Assembly (NCBI RefSeq): GCF_010015445.1
Contig: NC_053119.1
Span: 29,792,383 to 29,856,382, forward strand
DNA from: Perca fluviatilis
Taxonomy: Eukaryota > Chordata > Actinopteri > Perciformes > Percidae
Direction: 5' to 3'
Length of the DNA stretch: 64,000 bases
Positions 60,399 through 64,000 of this stretch are shown here, piece by piece; within the stretch, counting starts at the first letter, position 1; every line of letters starts with the position of its first letter. A program made the position numbers and the translations under genes. Below the pieces are notes generated by a model. It had not been told where the DNA came from. It made no database searches and worked only from the letters and a program-made list of their open reading frames with translations.

Positions 60399-60682
60399 AA
60401 ATGATTTGATAAATCTTTTTACATTTACATGATCACATGTAAGCTTCCTTTAGCGAAGCAGGATTTTCTTCTATAAAAATACTATTACAGCAAATATGAA
60501 AATAACAATACAAAATCACCACCTCAGGTTCAAACTAAACATGCTATTTTATATTTTCCTCTGCAATTACATAAATATTAAATAGAAGCCCTCCATAATA
60601 TTATGCAAATATTGCACAAGTTCATCTCAACTACAGAACTGTAATAAACTGTAAAATTGTAAATAATGAATGAATGACAGGT

Positions 60683-60683
60683 T

Positions 60684-60711
<28 letters not shown>
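60683..60711. repeat. (CA)n microsatellite
   Basis: About fourteen CA units, probably inside the ppfibp2 3' UTR. Confidence 0.9.
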
Positions 60712-60715
<4 letters not shown>

Positions 60716-61193
60716 AAATTATCTCATGGGGGTGCACAAATGTTAGAGCAATGGCTTAATACTATACAACAAGAGATATCCATATATACTGTATGGATTA
60801 CAGGAAGTGATGTCACACGAAGTGGAGTCCATAGAGATGCTGTGTTCTCTCATGATGAGTTAGATCATGGAACAGGTTTGAGGCGGAGGTCGGGTTAGTA
60901 AAGCATCTGACTGGAAATTAAAATACTTCAAGTGTGTAGATTCATCGTCTCAGTACACCCTTCATGACAAACAGTTGTGGCTGTTAAACAGTCAGGCAGG
61001 TTTATCTGGGCGTCTCTGAATCTCTTCCCTCGTAAGGCACAGGGTCGGGCTGATGGGTGGGGTTTAGAGGAGCAGGGAGGGGATGGGCTGAGGTATTATG
61101 GGCCGCAAGCAAAGTAAGCAGAGCGTTAGCAGTGGAATTGGTTGATAGAAAGCAAGTTGACAGAGTTTTGCCATGTTGTTGTCACAGCTGTTG

Positions 61194-63977
61194 TCATGGA
61201 GATGGGTCAGCTCTACTGTCGTCGAGCCCCACCTGGTCCCTGGGGCGGTCAGGCTCTCTGTCCAGGATTGGGCTCAGGCCTCTGAAGCCCGCGTAGGGCC
61301 GCACCTGCACCCCATTCACTGCAGAGTGTCCTCCTGACTGAGGTGAGGACGACTCGATTGGGCAGACGTAGTCTGTGGATTCATCTGGCCGCCTCCTCCT
61401 GAGGTGAGTCAAGTTAGAGAAGCCCAACTTTTTCGGCTGCAATAAAAATAAAAAAAAGGGATATGACAAAGGGATACTTTATGACTTATGTGAATTACAG
61501 CGATCTGGACTGAAAACCGCTGATCGACAAAATTATTAAATCCCAGTAGGATAACTTTAGTTTATTAGAAAAAAATGTTTTGAGTTTGGGCTATCATTTA
61601 TAATTTGAACAAATTTATTTGAAGGCAAAACCCAAGGAGGGTGCACCAGAAATGTTGGTAAAAACAAATACGGTGGATTAAAGGAAATGTTCATCCGATC
61701 TACACTTGGCGGCTGTATTGCTCTGTACCCAATGACGTGCTGTGTCAAATTTGGTGCAGTTTGGTCCCGCGACACATTAATAAACTTTAAATAACAGCGT
61801 AGCTTCAGGGCCCTGTGGGCAGACTGACTCGAGTAGGTCTTTACCTTTCTGTCTTTAGCGGTTTTAACTTTGCTGCATAAGAGTGGCAGGTCAGAAAATA
61901 CAAAATTAACAGCAGATTTTTTCAATTAAACTTATCTCAAAATTTCTGAGATAATTAATTCATTCATTCAGAAAAAAACAGGGCAAATATTTGTTCTCAA
62001 GTGAATGCATTACACTTGTGTGGTTTTTGTTTGAAGAGCCTCTCGCTGTCCCCCGTGCTGCAGTAGCACTCTCCACCTGAACTATAACTAATGCGGTGTA
62101 GACTGTTTTCTTTGCTTGCCAGTGGTCACTGAAGAGATACTAGTGGCAAGCCCACTAGCGTGCAATGAAGGTAGCGGGGCGATCCTTTCACGATCCAGTG
62201 CACGCTTTCAACGGGCACTGCACTAGTGCACTGAAACAATCACAAGCAAACAGGCACAAAGGCAGATTAGATATTAATAGTTATCAGATATGATTGTAAT
62301 AAATAATTACAATTTGAATGAAGGGAGATATGAGAGACAATCTGCACTATGTTGAGAAAAAAGAGACATTTCAATATGTTGAGTACATGAAATCAAGCTG
62401 AAAGGAGGTATTTTGTTCCATCTAAACATCACATCTGTATGTAGTGTTTTCTTGTATCCATTTCCAAATCAATTTTGCATTCCCTGCATGTGAGTAAAAC
62501 GTGATACCAGGCAACAGCAGCTTTTATTAACGTGGTCTCTAAAGCTTGCTCTTACTAACTAAAGCCAGTAAGAAAGCTCTATAGGGTGGCCGGGTTGGAT
62601 CAGTGGTAGCGCAGGCGCACATATACTGACGCAAAGGTCCAGGGTTTGAATCCGACCTGTGACAATTTCCTGCATGTCTCCCCCCTCTCTCTTTCTCACG
62701 TGGCTGTCCTGTCAAATAGAGGTGGAAACCCCAAAAAAAAAAGAAAGCTCTATAGGATATCAGTTTGTAGATGGCTGGTCCTCAGGGAGAAAATCCACAC
62801 ACACAGAGGTTATATTTGTCCACAAAACCATACACATAACTATTTAAATTCCTTATGCAACTCTGTGTGTTGCATAAGGAATTTAAGAATTTAATTTAAG
62901 ATCTAAGTGTCCAAGGTCACAAATGGGCCAACAGCATTGTGTTTTAGGGTGGATTATTCCTCCATTTTTCTTTAGCAGAGCACAGAGGGACTTAAAGCTG
63001 AGGCTGCAGCTGATAGCTGGGTTTTAAAGCTGTGAAGAGGAGCAGTGCAGTCTGGGGTTTACTCTACTCTCATAGGCTTAAACACACTGAAAGGCTCAGA
63101 GCTTAAACTGCGCTGACACACCAAGGTTTCACCTCGGATTAAGGTGCTTTCTCTCACACACGCAGGAAGAGAGGTGTGTATTCTCTTAATGCAGCATTGT
63201 TACCTCCAAGTACTTCATCTTCCACTCCAAGTCATTTAATGGTGCTTGGGGAAATACTTCCTTAGTTTTTGTGTTAAAAATTCAAATCTACACTACTGAT
63301 GCCACAAATATGGGCACTGATATGAATATTTGTAATGGTTTTACCTTCCATTATATGTTATGCATGCAGCCTATGTATTCTATTATTATCTTATTATCCT
63401 ATTTTCCATTAATTATGGTATTCTATCCCTCTTTTTATTTTACATTGCTTCTCTGTGTTTATGCTCAGTTTATGTCATGTCATTTTCCTTATCGTTATCA
63501 CTTTTTACTGCATTCCTTGTACGAAAGGTGCAATACAAATGAAGTTACTATCATTTTATTATTGTACTTGTATTATCTTACCTTGACTTTAGCTGTGATG
63601 CTGAGTGGGGTGTACCCCACGGCTTCAGTGTACTCCTTCTTCTCCTGATGAGCTTGTGCTCCCACCAGGCTGTTGAAGTTGGTGGTTAGGTGGCGCCTCA
63701 GCAGTGTTTTCTGAGTAGGGATGTTCAGCAGCATGGCAAGCGTGTCTGAGTTAAACCGAGGTTCCAGCATCTATGAGAGGAGAGACAAATTTAAGATGCT
63801 TTCTGTAGCATTTAGTTTTTTGATATAAACTGTGGGATTGTGTGTACTCACTACCAGCCCTCCGTGCACTCCACTGCCCCTCAGGTTTGGTGCATACTCT
63901 GCCAGATCCACAGATCTCAGCCACTCCATGACTCGGTGGTTGGACCACTGGACCACCTCACTGGGACTGAAGAGGTT
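61194..63977 (-). CDS. ppfibp2: Liprin-beta-2, last three coding exons (partial)
   Basis: Exons 63977-63852, 63770-63582 and 61436-61194 join in phase 0 and encode the C-terminal 185 residues. Liprin-betas are scaffold proteins that bind liprin-alpha and LAR-type receptor phosphatases at cell contacts and synapses. The first two exons encode the last SAM domain (VVQWSNHRVMEWLRSVDLAE, then LLNIPTQKTLLRRHL). The final exon has the family's conserved end: KKLGFSNL, DESTDYVCPIE, and GFRGLSP before the stop. The rest of the gene lies to the right. Position toward cyb5r2 matches human PPFIBP2, which favours beta-2 over beta-1. The large penultimate intron carries a SINE. Confidence 0.92.
62584..62733 (+). 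repeat. tRNA-derived SINE in ppfibp2 intron
   Basis: A tRNA-like head 'ggatcagtggtagcgcagg' with B-box-like 'gggtttgaatccgacc' is followed by 'tttcctgcatgtctcccccc' and 'ctgtcctgtcaaatagagg', then a short A tract. The same family is inverted at 21158 and 34541. Confidence 0.75.
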
Positions 63978-64000
63978 CTGAAACACACACACACACACAC

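Overview
The window is vertebrate nuclear DNA, most probably from a spiny-rayed (percomorph) teleost fish. The reasons are GT-AG spliced genes, dense fish-type transposons (Tc1, hAT, PIF/Harbinger, L1, tRNA-derived SINEs), long (TG)n and (AT)n microsatellites, and a gene set with clear vertebrate orthologues. No bacterial, phage or CRISPR features are present. Species cannot be fixed from the sequence alone.

Layout. 1-3830: a minus-strand L1-clade LINE with intact ORF1 and an ORF2 that is still open at the left edge. 3.8-7.7 kb: non-autonomous elements and SINEs. 7997-26446 (+): ovch2, a secreted trypsin-like protease with two CUB domains in 16 coding exons; its last intron (7 kb) is filled with mobile DNA, including a hAT element interrupted by a Tc1 element. 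26.4-32.4 kb: intergenic, with a Harbinger remnant and an 847-bp solo LTR. 32803-41418 (+): cyb5r2, NADH-cytochrome b5 reductase, 9 coding exons. 43020-48569 (+): poglut3 (kdelc2), an ER protein O-glucosyltransferase ending in KDEL, 6 coding exons. 48.6-51.5 kb: intergenic, with a decayed DIRS-like reverse-transcriptase fragment. 51577-52504 (-): a two-exon gene for a 275-residue protein that I do not recognise, with an N-myristoylation signal. 54.8-59.3 kb: two weak minus-strand exon candidates and a large nested palindromic transposon. 61194-63977 (-): the last three coding exons of ppfibp2 (liprin-beta-2), which continues past the right edge.

For ovch2, cyb5r2, poglut3 and the unknown gene I joined exons by hand. 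In every case the exon phases agree and the total length is a multiple of three (643, 303, 519 and 275 residues). The genes do not form a pathway. ovch2, cyb5r2 and ppfibp2 lie in the same relative orientation as their human orthologues on 11p15.4, with poglut3 and the unknown gene placed between them here.

I found no convincing new multi-gene system. The most unusual material is the intact LINE, the nested transposons with recognisable target-site duplications, the roughly 0.5-kb-arm palindrome flanked by TTAA, the uncharacterised myristoylated protein, and a (TG)43 tract beside an ovch2 splice acceptor.
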